A stretch of 5,516 nucleotides of DNA from Kosmotogaceae bacterium (GTDB lineage Bacteria; Thermotogota; Thermotogae; Petrotogales; Kosmotogaceae): positions 1-5,516 of the forward strand of contig DLVL01000116.1 in the NCBI GenBank assembly GCA_003444085.1, given 5' to 3'. Of the stretch, positions 1 to 5,516 are shown in pieces. A program made the position numbers and the translations under genes. Every line of letters begins with the position of its first letter. The stretch's first letter is position 1. Under the pieces are notes generated by a model, which saw only the letters and a program-made list of their open reading frames with translations, did not search any database and was not told the DNA's origin.

Positions 1-992
1 TTCAGCTTTGGCCAGTGCATGCAGATGGTCATTGATCTTATTCGCGCCGTGGCCGGTCTCTCTGATTAAGCTTTGTATTGACCTTCTTCCCTGTTTTATC
101 ATCTTGTAGATTTCGACGGTCTGTTCATCTGTGAAACACTTGAAGAAATCCATCGCTTTTACTTTGGGGTCGATCTTGTGAAAAGGAATCATCATGTGAT
201 CATAACCCAAAATGTAGAGCTGACAACCCTTATCAAGGAACACAGCATTGGTAAGCGAAAGGCCGAGAGACTTTGAAACTCCGAGATAGATCTTCGATGC
301 CTTTTCCATGAAGAGTATGAAACCAAGCTTCTTGAAGTAGTCGTCTCCTTCTCTTTCAATTATCCTTTTGAGTTTCTCGAGCTGCTCTTTGTTTTCATCC
401 ATGTAGGTCTGCTCGAGGTGGCTGAAGACGTTTTCGTAATACCAATCAAAGTGGTACATCAGGTCGTCTTTCGTTTTGTTCACATCCATGAACATATCTA
501 GAAGATTGGCTTTCTGTTCAGGTGAGAAGAACGTGTGTTTGGTTATGAACACAAGCGCTTCCTTCTCATCTGCACATATTCGTTCTACTATTCTCTGCGT
601 GGCATCCCAGCTCTTCTGCTCTGTGTCGGGCCCCAAACCGATCAATATGAAGTAGTGCATCAATTCGTGAGGTGACATCTTCTTGATCTTCTCGATGAAA
701 TCTGAGGCCGAGCTTATATCCAGCCACAGGGTGTGAACCATTACGGGTGCTCCGAAAGCGGTTTCGCTATGGAAGAACTTATCGAGCAATTCGCGGATGT
801 CTTCTGGAAGACTTCTGTGTACTTCTTGTGACCAGAGATCCAGTTCTGTATCGAGAGTGAACTTATCTGTGTAGTGTTGTGTTGGTTTGTGTACAAGTCA
901 ACATAGTGCTCTCTGAAACTTACACGAGCCATCGAAGCTATCATCTCGATAGCGTTTGAGTTAATGTACTCGATTCTTTCTGTCAGACCCAT
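1..992 (-). pseudogene. Transcriptional regulator with C-terminal ArsR-like winged helix, frameshifted and cut by the window edge
   Basis: The gene starts at ATG 990-992, with GAGGG five bases upstream as ribosome binding site. The first frame reads 38 sensible residues (MGLTERIEYI...YTNQH), then becomes unlike a protein and stops at TAA 741-743. A second frame is open from about 891 to the window edge at base 1 and gives about 290 residues of mostly alpha-helical, charged sequence. It has no start codon before the break. Removing one copy of a 5-bp tandem duplication (874-883) joins both frames exactly into 329 codons. Residues about 278-329 (KCFTDEQTVEIYKMIKQG, then IRETGHGANKINDHLHALAK) look like the first helices and recognition helix of an ArsR-type winged HTH. 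The roughly 230-residue helical part before it is probably a sensor or dimerisation region; I cannot name its ligand. No metal-binding Cys motif typical of ArsR/SmtB is visible. The C-terminal end lies outside the window. Alternatives are a sequencing error, a phase-variable gene, or a split gene with reinitiation at 741. The family call is moderately sure; the frame break is directly visible. Confidence 0.75.
874..883 (-). repeat. 5-bp tandem duplication (GTGTT x2 on the plus strand) causing the frame break
   Basis: On the minus strand the sequence reads AACAC twice in direct succession, within a low-complexity AC-rich stretch (about 868-893). With both copies the regulator frame is lost. 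With one copy the protein reads YTNQHYTDKF and continues in the long downstream frame. Short tandem units like this can gain or lose a copy by replication slippage. Confidence 0.85.
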
Positions 993-1027
993 TTTATCCC
1001 TCTTTTCACGTGTTTCCCGTTTCTACC

Positions 1028-1045
1028 AGCGTATTCTATCACGCT
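1028..1045. promoter_or_regulatory. Candidate operator: inverted repeat AGCGT-N8-ACGCT
   Basis: Two perfect 5-bp inverted arms, separated by 8 bases, enclose a possible -10 box (TAGAAT, 1033-1038) upstream of the regulator start. The position suits a repressor site, perhaps for autoregulation by the regulator encoded just downstream. The arms are short, so chance occurrence is possible, and no protein is shown to bind. Confidence 0.3.
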
Positions 1046-1076
1046 CTGATTATAGAGTAAAAAGAAAGGACCGCAA
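1033..1076 (-). promoter_or_regulatory. Two candidate sigma70-type promoters for the regulator gene
   Basis: Candidate one has a perfect TATAAT (1049-1054) with a weak -35 TTGCGG (1071-1076), 16 bases apart; its -35 lies inside the terminator hairpin of the preceding unit. Candidate two has TAGAAT (1033-1038) preceded by TGA as an extended -10 element, with TTTACT (1056-1061) 17 bases upstream. Either would give a leader of roughly 30-50 bases before ATG 992. I cannot tell which is used. Confidence 0.5.
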
Positions 1077-1086
1077 GTGCGGTCCT
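1058..1086 (-). terminator. Intrinsic terminator after tRNA-Thr and the gcv operon
   Basis: On the minus strand an inverted repeat AGGACCGCA / TGCGGTCCT (9 bp, or 8 bp with a 4-base loop) is followed directly by TTCTTTTT. It begins 5 bases after the CCA end of the tRNA. No other terminator is seen between gcvPB and this point, so it probably ends both the tRNA transcript and any read-through from gcvPB. Confidence 0.9.
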
Positions 1087-1091
1087 GACAA

Positions 1092-1168
1092 TGGAGCAGG
1101 CGATGAGACTCGAACTCACAACCTCCGCCTTACCAAGGCGGCGCTCTGCCGGTTGAAGCTACGCCTGC
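1092..1168 (-). tRNA. tRNA-Thr (anticodon GGU)
   Basis: The gene folds into a cloverleaf with a perfect 7-bp acceptor stem (GCAGGCG / CGCCTGC), anticodon stem CCGCC/GGCGG with loop TTGGTAA, and T arm GTGAG-TTCGAGT-CTCAT containing one G-U pair. The anticodon, on plus-strand bases 1132-1134, is GGU, which reads the threonine codons ACC and ACU. The discriminator is U, as is common for tRNA-Thr, and CCA is encoded. The D arm reads GCTTCAACCGGCAGAGC. The usual form of this arm is GCTCAACCGGCAGAGC, so there is one extra T (plus-strand A at 1156 or 1157). This gives 77 rather than 76 bases and implies a bulged D stem or a D loop lacking the standard A14. The gene starts 34 bases after the gcvPB stop. 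Confidence 0.93.
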
Positions 1169-1177
1169 GCCTAGATC

Positions 1178-1206
1178 ATATTAGCATAGTGGTTACCATC
1201 TTTCAA
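1178..1206 (-). promoter_or_regulatory. Promoter for tRNA-Thr
   Basis: A -35 box TTGAAA (1201-1206) and a -10 box TAATAT (1178-1183) are separated by exactly 17 bases, with TGC directly before the -10 box as an extended -10 element. The -10 box ends 9 bases before the first base of the tRNA, so transcription would start within about 1-4 bases of the mature 5' end. The -35 box overlaps the gcvPB stop codon (1203-1205). Confidence 0.65.
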
Positions 1207-2657
1207 GTTGCGCTTTCTTTTTGCCATCGGGTTTTCAACTGTCTGGAGGCAAGTGCTTCGTTGAGCCTCCTGGTGCCGACATTATGCGGCGCTGTCTTGA
1301 CCATTTCAACATCATCTCTTGCTTCCTGGAGGATCTTCTTCACGATTTCTGCGTAGCTGTCAAGCGCTTCTTTGCTCTCCGTTTCTGGTGGCTCAATCAT
1401 CAGTGCTTCATTGACTATTAGCGGGAAGTAAACTGTTGGAGGATGAACGCCGTAATCGAGCATTCGCTTGGCCAGATCAAGGGTCTTGATCCCGTACTCC
1501 GAAACCAGCTTTCCACCATCAAGCACGAACTCGTGTTTACAAACGCCTGGATAGCCTTCGGGAATCATTCTGGTGAGTAAAGACTTCAGGTAATTGGCGT
1601 TCAGAACAGCCATTTCGCTCGCATGACGAAGTCCTTGTGCCCCCATCAGGGAGATGTATGTGTATGCCCTTACGAGGACGCCAAAGTTCCCGAAAAAACT
1701 CCTCATTCGACCTACGGAGTCTGGGTAATCTTCATTCAGTGTGAATTTCCCATCAGCTTCTTCGACTCTGGGCACTGGAAGAAGATCAGCGAGCGATTTC
1801 TTCACACCGACCGGGCCGCTGCCAGGACCACCCATACCATGTGGAGTTGAGAAAGTCTTATGCAGATTCAGATGGACAATGTCAAAACCCATTTCTCCTG
1901 GTTTGATCTTCCCCATGATGGCATTGAGATTCGCACCATCATAATAAAGCAAGATGCCTTTTTGGTGTGCTCTCTCTGCTATCTCACAGATGTGTTTCTC
2001 GAACAACCCGAGTGTATTCGGGTTGGTTAGCATTATTGCCGCTACTGATTCATCAAGCAGTTCTTCAAGTTCGTTGAGATCGACGATCCCATCAGAAGAA
2101 GACTTTACTTCCACGATTTCATAACCTGCCATGACTGCCGATGCCGGATTCGTACCATGGGCAGAATCGGGCACGATGACTTTTGCTCGGTTAGAGTCTC
2201 CCAGTTTCTCAAAGTGCTTCTTCACGATCAGCATTCCGAGAAGCTCTCCGTGCGCACCAGCAGCCGGCTGTAAGGAAAAGCTGTCCATCCCGGTGATTTC
2301 GCAGAGGAGCTTGTCCAGCTTGTACATCAGTTCAAGAGAGCCCTGAAGCGTTGAGATCGGCTGATAAGGATGCAGATATGCGAAACCCTCGAGTGAAGCT
2401 GTCTTTTCGTTGAGCTTCGGATTGTACTTCATCGTACATGAGCCGAGCGGGTAGAAGCCCTTGTCCACGGAATGGTTCTTCCCGGCAAGACTGGTGTAGT
2501 GGCGGACCACGTCAAGCTCGCTGCATTCTGGTAGACTGGCCTTATCCTTTCTTAAGAGATGATCAGGCAAGTTCTCTTCTGGTGCAAAACCGTAACTCTC
2601 TTCATCGGGAAGGGTATAAGCACTTCTGCCTTCCGAAGAACGTTCGAAGATTGTCAT
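1203..2657 (-). CDS. gcvPB: Glycine dehydrogenase (decarboxylating), P-protein subunit 2
   Basis: This cytoplasmic PLP-dependent subunit works with GcvPA to decarboxylate glycine and pass the aminomethyl group to the lipoyl arm of GcvH, releasing CO2. The 484 residues match the usual length for subunit 2. The PLP-binding lysine is K267, within HLNLHKTFSTPHG (262-274), followed by the glycine-rich MGGPGSGP. Other family signatures are GFYPLGSCTMKYNP (67-80), DSAHGTNPASA (164-174), TNPNTLGLFE (211-220) and YDGANLNAI (239-247). The C-terminal RRLNEALASR and RW (472-478 region) are also typical. The ATG at 2655-2657 overlaps the gcvPA stop as ATGA (4 bp), and GGAGGAG lies a few bases upstream, so translation is probably coupled and the two subunits made in equal amounts. 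It is the last protein gene of the operon. No terminator follows before the tRNA. I see no damaged or missing key residue. Confidence 0.97.
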   Translation of the reverse strand: MTIFERSSEGRSAYTLPDEESYGFAPEENLPDHLLRKDKASLPECSELDVVRHYTSLAGKNHSVDKGFYPLGSCTMKYNPKLNEKTASLEGFAYLHPYQPISTLQGSLELMYKLDKLLCEITGMDSFSLQPAAGAHGELLGMLIVKKHFEKLGDSNRAKVIVPDSAHGTNPASAVMAGYEIVEVKSSSDGIVDLNELEELLDESVAAIMLTNPNTLGLFEKHICEIAERAHQKGILLYYDGANLNAIMGKIKPGEMGFDIVHLNLHKTFSTPHGMGGPGSGPVGVKKSLADLLPVPRVEEADGKFTLNEDYPDSVGRMRSFFGNFGVLVRAYTYISLMGAQGLRHASEMAVLNANYLKSLLTRMIPEGYPGVCKHEFVLDGGKLVSEYGIKTLDLAKRMLDYGVHPPTVYFPLIVNEALMIEPPETESKEALDSYAEIVKKILQEARDDVEMVKTAPHNVGTRRLNEALASRQLKTRWQKESAT

Positions 2658-4000
2658 AGCATCTCCTCCAGTCTGGCCATGAAGAATTCGATATCCTCAT
2701 AGGGTACAGCTTCCGTCGTACAGATCAGGCCGCAGTTCTCGAGTTCTGGGTAGAAGTTCGAGATATTCAGGGGGCCCAATATCTTCTGTTCAAGAAGGCC
2801 GTCGTTTATCCTGTCCAGGGCATCATCAAAACGAACAACGAACTCGTGAAAGAATGGACCTGTGAATACGGGATGAAGTCCGTCCATAGTCTTTGTTCTA
2901 TCATGGATGTAGTGTGCCCTGTCGAAGCACCTTCTGCTGACCTCAACAAGTCCTTCTTTGCCCATCACACTCATGTAGATCGAAGCAACGAGTGCGTTAA
3001 AGGCCTGGTTTGAACATATGTTTGAGGTAGCTTTGTCCCGTCTTATGTGTTGTTCTCTGGTCTGAAGGATCATCGCATATGCGGTGTTGTTGTCCTGGTC
3101 AACCGTTTCTCCGATTATTCTTCCTGGCATCTTTCTTATGAACTCTTTGCGAGCTGCAAACAAACCGAATCCAGGACCACCCATGTTTGGCAGGTTACCC
3201 AGTGGCTGGCCTTCTCCAACCACAACATCTGCCCCAAGTTTGCCAGGTGCTTCGAGAATCGGAAGTGCCATCGGATTGACCACTGCTATCAGGAGAACAC
3301 CTTTAGGCAGAGCCTCTTTCAGCGCTTTCAGGTCTTCAACGACACCGAAGAAGTTCGGATAGCCCACAGCAACAGCTGAGATTTCGTCGTTCAACATGGA
3401 CTCGAGATCTTTCGGATCGACCTGCCCGGATTCTTTGTCATAGGCGAATGCTCCAACTTCGATGTCCTGGCCATAGCAATAAGTCTTCGTCACGTCTCTG
3501 TACTCAGGATGGACAGACTCAGCCAGAAGCACTTTGCGTTTTCCTGTGATCTTGACAGACATCAAAGCAGCCTCTGCAAGAGCACTCGCGCCGTCGTACA
3601 TGGAGGAGTTTGCCACTTCGAGTCCGGTTAGCTCGCTGATCATCGTCTGGAATTCAAAGAGAAGCTGCAGGGTTCCCTGAGATACTTCTGCCTGGTAAGG
3701 TGTGTATGCTGTCAGGAATTCGTGACGAGTAGCAAGGGCGTAGACGACCGAGGGGATAAGGTGATAGTAGATCCCTCCGCCTCTGAAAACGGCCATATCA
3801 TTCAGACTTGTGTTCCTTCCGGCCAGGGTGTTCAGATTCCTGAACACGGAATACTCATCACTTGAATCGGGTATATTCAGGCTGCTGTTCTTCTGCTTGG
3901 GCAAATCAGAGAAGAGATCATCTATGGATGAAACTCCTATCTGTTTGAGCATTTCCTTTATGTCTTTTTCAGAATGAGGAATGTAGGGGTTCTTATGCAT
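2654..4000 (-). CDS. gcvPA: Glycine dehydrogenase (decarboxylating), P-protein subunit 1
   Basis: This is the partner of GcvPB in the split form of the P-protein; the two correspond to the N- and C-terminal halves of the long single-chain enzyme. The 448 residues are a normal length. Family signatures in order are an N-terminal YIPHSEKDIKEML (6-18), the segment LTAYTPYQAEVSQGTLQ (96-112), NSSMYDGASALAEA (131-144), and GGPGFGLFAARKEFIRKMPG (274-293) with IRRDKATSNICSNQA (319-333). The region matching the PLP-lysine site of subunit 2 reads GEGQPLGNLPNMGG and has no lysine; this is normal for subunit 1, which shapes the active site but does not hold the cofactor covalently. The ATG at 3998-4000 comes 2 bases after the gcvH stop, with GAGGAAGG about 6 bases upstream of the ATG. 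The stop overlaps the gcvPB start. Confidence 0.97.
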   Translation of the reverse strand: MHKNPYIPHSEKDIKEMLKQIGVSSIDDLFSDLPKQKNSSLNIPDSSDEYSVFRNLNTLAGRNTSLNDMAVFRGGGIYYHLIPSVVYALATRHEFLTAYTPYQAEVSQGTLQLLFEFQTMISELTGLEVANSSMYDGASALAEAALMSVKITGKRKVLLAESVHPEYRDVTKTYCYGQDIEVGAFAYDKESGQVDPKDLESMLNDEISAVAVGYPNFFGVVEDLKALKEALPKGVLLIAVVNPMALPILEAPGKLGADVVVGEGQPLGNLPNMGGPGFGLFAARKEFIRKMPGRIIGETVDQDNNTAYAMILQTREQHIRRDKATSNICSNQAFNALVASIYMSVMGKEGLVEVSRRCFDRAHYIHDRTKTMDGLHPVFTGPFFHEFVVRFDDALDRINDGLLEQKILGPLNISNFYPELENCGLICTTEAVPYEDIEFFMARLEEML

Positions 4001-4002
4001 GG

Positions 4003-4374
4003 CTAGCCTTCCTCTTTTGCGTATTTCCGATATTCCTCCTCTGTCATGAGATCGTCGAGCTCAGAGGTATCTGAGAGCTTAATCTCAACGATCCAGCCCT
4101 TTCCCTCAGCATCTTCGTTGATGAGCTCGGGATTGGCGTCGAGGTCGCCATTGATTTCGATGACTTCACCTGAAACAGGAGAATAGATGTCGTTTGCAGC
4201 CTTTACAGACTCAATCGTGCAAAGCACATCACCCTTCTTGAGTTTCTTGCCTTTGTCGGGTAGTTCGATATAGACGATGTCTCCGAGTTGATCCTGAGCG
4301 AAATCGGAGATTCCAACCTTTCCTGTGTCGCCTTTTGCCTCAATCCATTCATGTTCTTTGGTGAATCTCTTCAT
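4003..4374 (-). CDS. gcvH: Glycine cleavage system H protein (lipoyl carrier)
   Basis: GcvH is the small mobile carrier whose lipoyl arm takes the aminomethyl group from P-protein, delivers it to T-protein, and is reoxidised by L-protein. From ATG 4372-4374 it has 123 residues, within the usual range. The lipoyl attachment lysine is K58 in the motif IESVKAANDIYSPVSGEV (54-71). The N-terminal KEHEW (6-10), the GISDFAQDQLGDIVYIELP segment (21-39), NPELIN (81-86) and the GWIVEI stretch (93-98) are also typical. An in-frame ATG at 4392 would add six residues (MKGGTS), but it overlaps the gcvT stop and its codons contain the Shine-Dalgarno GGGAGG, which sits 7 bases before ATG 4374. I therefore use 4374. 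It needs lipoylation by enzymes not in this window. Confidence 0.96.
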   Translation of the reverse strand: MKRFTKEHEWIEAKGDTGKVGISDFAQDQLGDIVYIELPDKGKKLKKGDVLCTIESVKAANDIYSPVSGEVIEINGDLDANPELINEDAEGKGWIVEIKLSDTSELDDLMTEEEYRKYAKEEG

Positions 4375-4381
4375 TGAAGTG

Positions 4382-4387
4382 CCTCCC
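4382..4387 (-). promoter_or_regulatory. Shine-Dalgarno site that decides the gcvH start
   Basis: GGGAGG lies 7 bases upstream of ATG 4374, an ideal spacing. It falls within the coding part of the longer in-frame reading from ATG 4392, which argues against that longer start. Confidence 0.85.
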
Positions 4388-4388
4388 T

Positions 4389-5495
4389 TCATTTTTTTGA
4401 TTTCACTGAGCCTTTATAAAATGGTTTCTTAACTATTTTGGCACCGACTTCTTTGTCTCTAATCTTAACTGCTACTTCTGATCCGATCTTGCTGCGCCCT
4501 TTGTCTATGTATGCTAACGCGAGAGGTTTTCCAAGTGTTGGTGAGAACATGCCACTGGTAACCCATCCGATTACATCCTTACCGTCAAGGACTTCCATTC
4601 CATGTCTTGCGATTGCTTTACCACTGATTTCAAGTGCACGAAGGATCTTTTCAGTGCCTTTATCGAGTCGTTCTGCGATGGCCTCCTTACCTATGAAATC
4701 CTTGTCCATGGAAAGGGTCCACTTCAGGCCAGCTTCTACAGGAGTTATCTCATCTGTGAGTTCGTTTCCATAGAGCATATAGCAGGCTTCGAAACGCAGA
4801 GAATCTCTGGCTCCAAGACCTGCTGCAGTAACCCCTTCAGGTCCGCCAACTTCAAGGAGCTTTCTCCACAGTGGTATCACAGCTTCATTGTCGACGTAGA
4901 ACTCAAATCCATCTTCTCCGGTGTAACCGGTCCTCGAAACAAGACACTTGATTCCATTGATTCTTCCTCGAGTGAAAGAGTAGAAGGGTATAGCATCAAG
5001 ACGAATCTGAGAGACCTTCTGGACGAGCTCTTCAGCTCTTGGCCCCTGAAAGGCCACGAGTGAGAATTCGTTTGAGCGGTCAGTGATGTTCACTGAAAAG
5101 CCCTTCTGGTGCTCGGTCATCCATCTGAAGTCTTTGTCTGCGTTGGCAGCATTTACAACGAACATCACAGAAGAATTGGACAACCTGTAAATAAGCACAT
5201 CATCTATGACACCGCCCTGTTCATTGCACATTGGGCTATAGCATATCTGTCCATTCTTGAGCACTTCCACTGAGTTCGTAACGAGATGGTCCGCATAAGC
5301 TATGGCGTCTCTTCCAGAGACCTCAATCTCTCCCATGTGGGAGACGTCGAAAACACCAGCAACCTTGCGCACTGTCTCATGTTCTTTCACAGTGGAGTGG
5401 TACTGAAGAGGCATACTCCAGCCCGAGAAATCAACCATCTTTGCCTTGAGCCTGACATGTTCATCATGAAGGGCTGTCTTCTTCACTTCCTTCAT
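4389..5495 (-). CDS. gcvT: Aminomethyltransferase, glycine cleavage system T protein
   Basis: GcvT takes the aminomethyl group carried by GcvH, releases ammonia and forms 5,10-methylenetetrahydrofolate. The 368 residues are the usual length. Recognisable segments are KMVDFSGWSMPLQY (19-32), VFDVSHMGEIEVSG (48-61), GGVIDDVLIYRL (94-105) with the Asp pair 98-99 where the family's catalytic aspartate lies, VNAAN (114-118), SRTGYTGEDGFEFYV (187-201), GLGARDSLRFEA (226-237) with LYGNE (241-245), and the C-terminal VTSGMFSPTLGKPLALAYI (312-330). A GTG at 5504 would add MRK, but that GTG is part of the Shine-Dalgarno itself, so ATG 5493-5495 is chosen. The last codons run TCA AAA AAA TGA, an A7 run discussed under findings. 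It is the first visible gene of the operon; an upstream promoter or glycine riboswitch would be outside the window. Confidence 0.96.
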   Translation of the reverse strand: MKEVKKTALHDEHVRLKAKMVDFSGWSMPLQYHSTVKEHETVRKVAGVFDVSHMGEIEVSGRDAIAYADHLVTNSVEVLKNGQICYSPMCNEQGGVIDDVLIYRLSNSSVMFVVNAANADKDFRWMTEHQKGFSVNITDRSNEFSLVAFQGPRAEELVQKVSQIRLDAIPFYSFTRGRINGIKCLVSRTGYTGEDGFEFYVDNEAVIPLWRKLLEVGGPEGVTAAGLGARDSLRFEACYMLYGNELTDEITPVEAGLKWTLSMDKDFIGKEAIAERLDKGTEKILRALEISGKAIARHGMEVLDGKDVIGWVTSGMFSPTLGKPLALAYIDKGRSKIGSEVAVKIRDKEVGAKIVKKPFYKGSVKSKK

Positions 5496-5503
5496 CTTCC
5501 GCA

Positions 5504-5509
5504 CCTCCC
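5504..5509 (-). promoter_or_regulatory. Shine-Dalgarno site that decides the gcvT start
   Basis: GGGAGG, followed by TG, ends 8 bases before ATG 5495. The alternative GTG start at 5504 overlaps this site and has no comparable site of its own upstream. Confidence 0.8.
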
Positions 5510-5516
5510 TCGTCGG

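Noticed and set aside
860..893. Programmed -1 frameshift as the explanation for the broken regulator
   Set aside because: No slippery heptamer or stimulating structure is visible at the frame change, while removing one copy of the 5-bp repeat restores a sensible protein exactly.
1007..1012. CACGTG palindrome in the regulator leader
   Set aside because: It is only 6 bp, the flanks do not extend the symmetry, and such hexamers are expected by chance.
1092..1168. tRNA gene as an integration site for a mobile element
   Set aside because: No integrase, no direct repeat of the tRNA 3' end, and no phage or island genes are visible in the window.
1189..1198. Short palindrome TGGTTACCA between gcvPB and the tRNA as a terminator
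   Set aside because: The stem is only 4 bp, with almost no loop and no T-run after it.
964..1356. Plus-strand open frame of 130 codons across the tRNA and the 3' end of gcvPB
   Set aside because: It runs antisense through the tRNA, the terminator and gcvPB, and its product has no recognisable features. It is a shadow.
3182..3221. Missing PLP lysine in GcvPA
   Set aside because: Subunit 1 of the split P-protein normally lacks it; the lysine is present in GcvPB at K267.
4602..5063. Plus-strand open frame of 153 codons inside gcvT (and similar frames within gcvPA and gcvPB)
   Set aside because: They lie wholly antisense to well-conserved gcv genes, have no convincing ribosome binding sites, and have unlikely composition.
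5496..5516. Glycine riboswitch or operon promoter upstream of gcvT
   Set aside because: Only about 20 bases upstream of the start are in the window, mostly the ribosome binding site, so nothing can be said.

Overview
The window carries a compact, minus-strand glycine cleavage operon in the order gcvT, gcvH, gcvPA, gcvPB. It is followed by a tRNA-Thr(GGU) gene, a strong intrinsic terminator, and the start of a second minus-strand gene: a transcriptional regulator with a C-terminal winged helix whose reading frame is broken by a 5-bp tandem duplication. Everything recognisable is on the minus strand, so transcription runs from position 5516 towards position 1.

Organism: the P-protein is split into two subunits (gcvPA and gcvPB), gcvH is inside the operon, intergenic gaps are tiny, Shine-Dalgarno sites are purine-rich, and base composition is moderate. 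The split P-protein occurs in Thermotogota, many Firmicutes and archaea. The T-H-PA-PB order with gcvH included fits Thermotogota better than the Bacillus arrangement, where gcvH lies elsewhere. A mesophilic or moderately thermophilic Thermotogota member (Mesotoga- or Kosmotoga-like) is my best inference, not a proven assignment.

Layout from the operon start: gcvT (5495-4389), gcvH (4374-4003), gcvPA (4000-2654) and gcvPB (2657-1203) are intact, with gaps of 14 and 2 nt and one 4-bp ATGA overlap. Together they encode the T, H and P proteins of the glycine cleavage complex. The L-protein (dihydrolipoyl dehydrogenase) and the lipoylation enzymes are not here. The operon promoter and any glycine riboswitch would lie beyond the window, because only 12-21 bases are visible upstream of gcvT.

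Between gcvPB and the tRNA there is no terminator. A good promoter overlaps the gcvPB stop codon and would start the tRNA transcript almost at its first base. The tRNA has one extra base in its D arm compared with the usual bacterial form. A terminator after the tRNA closes this unit. Candidate promoters for the regulator gene lie in and just after that terminator, with a short inverted repeat over one -10 box.

The gcv genes are textbook members of known families, and I do not see an undescribed multi-gene system. The points most worth a second look are the 5-bp duplication in the regulator with a TAATG reinitiation site downstream, the tRNA D-arm insertion, the near-leaderless tRNA promoter, and an A7 run at the end of gcvT phased so that a -1 slip would fuse GcvT to GcvH.
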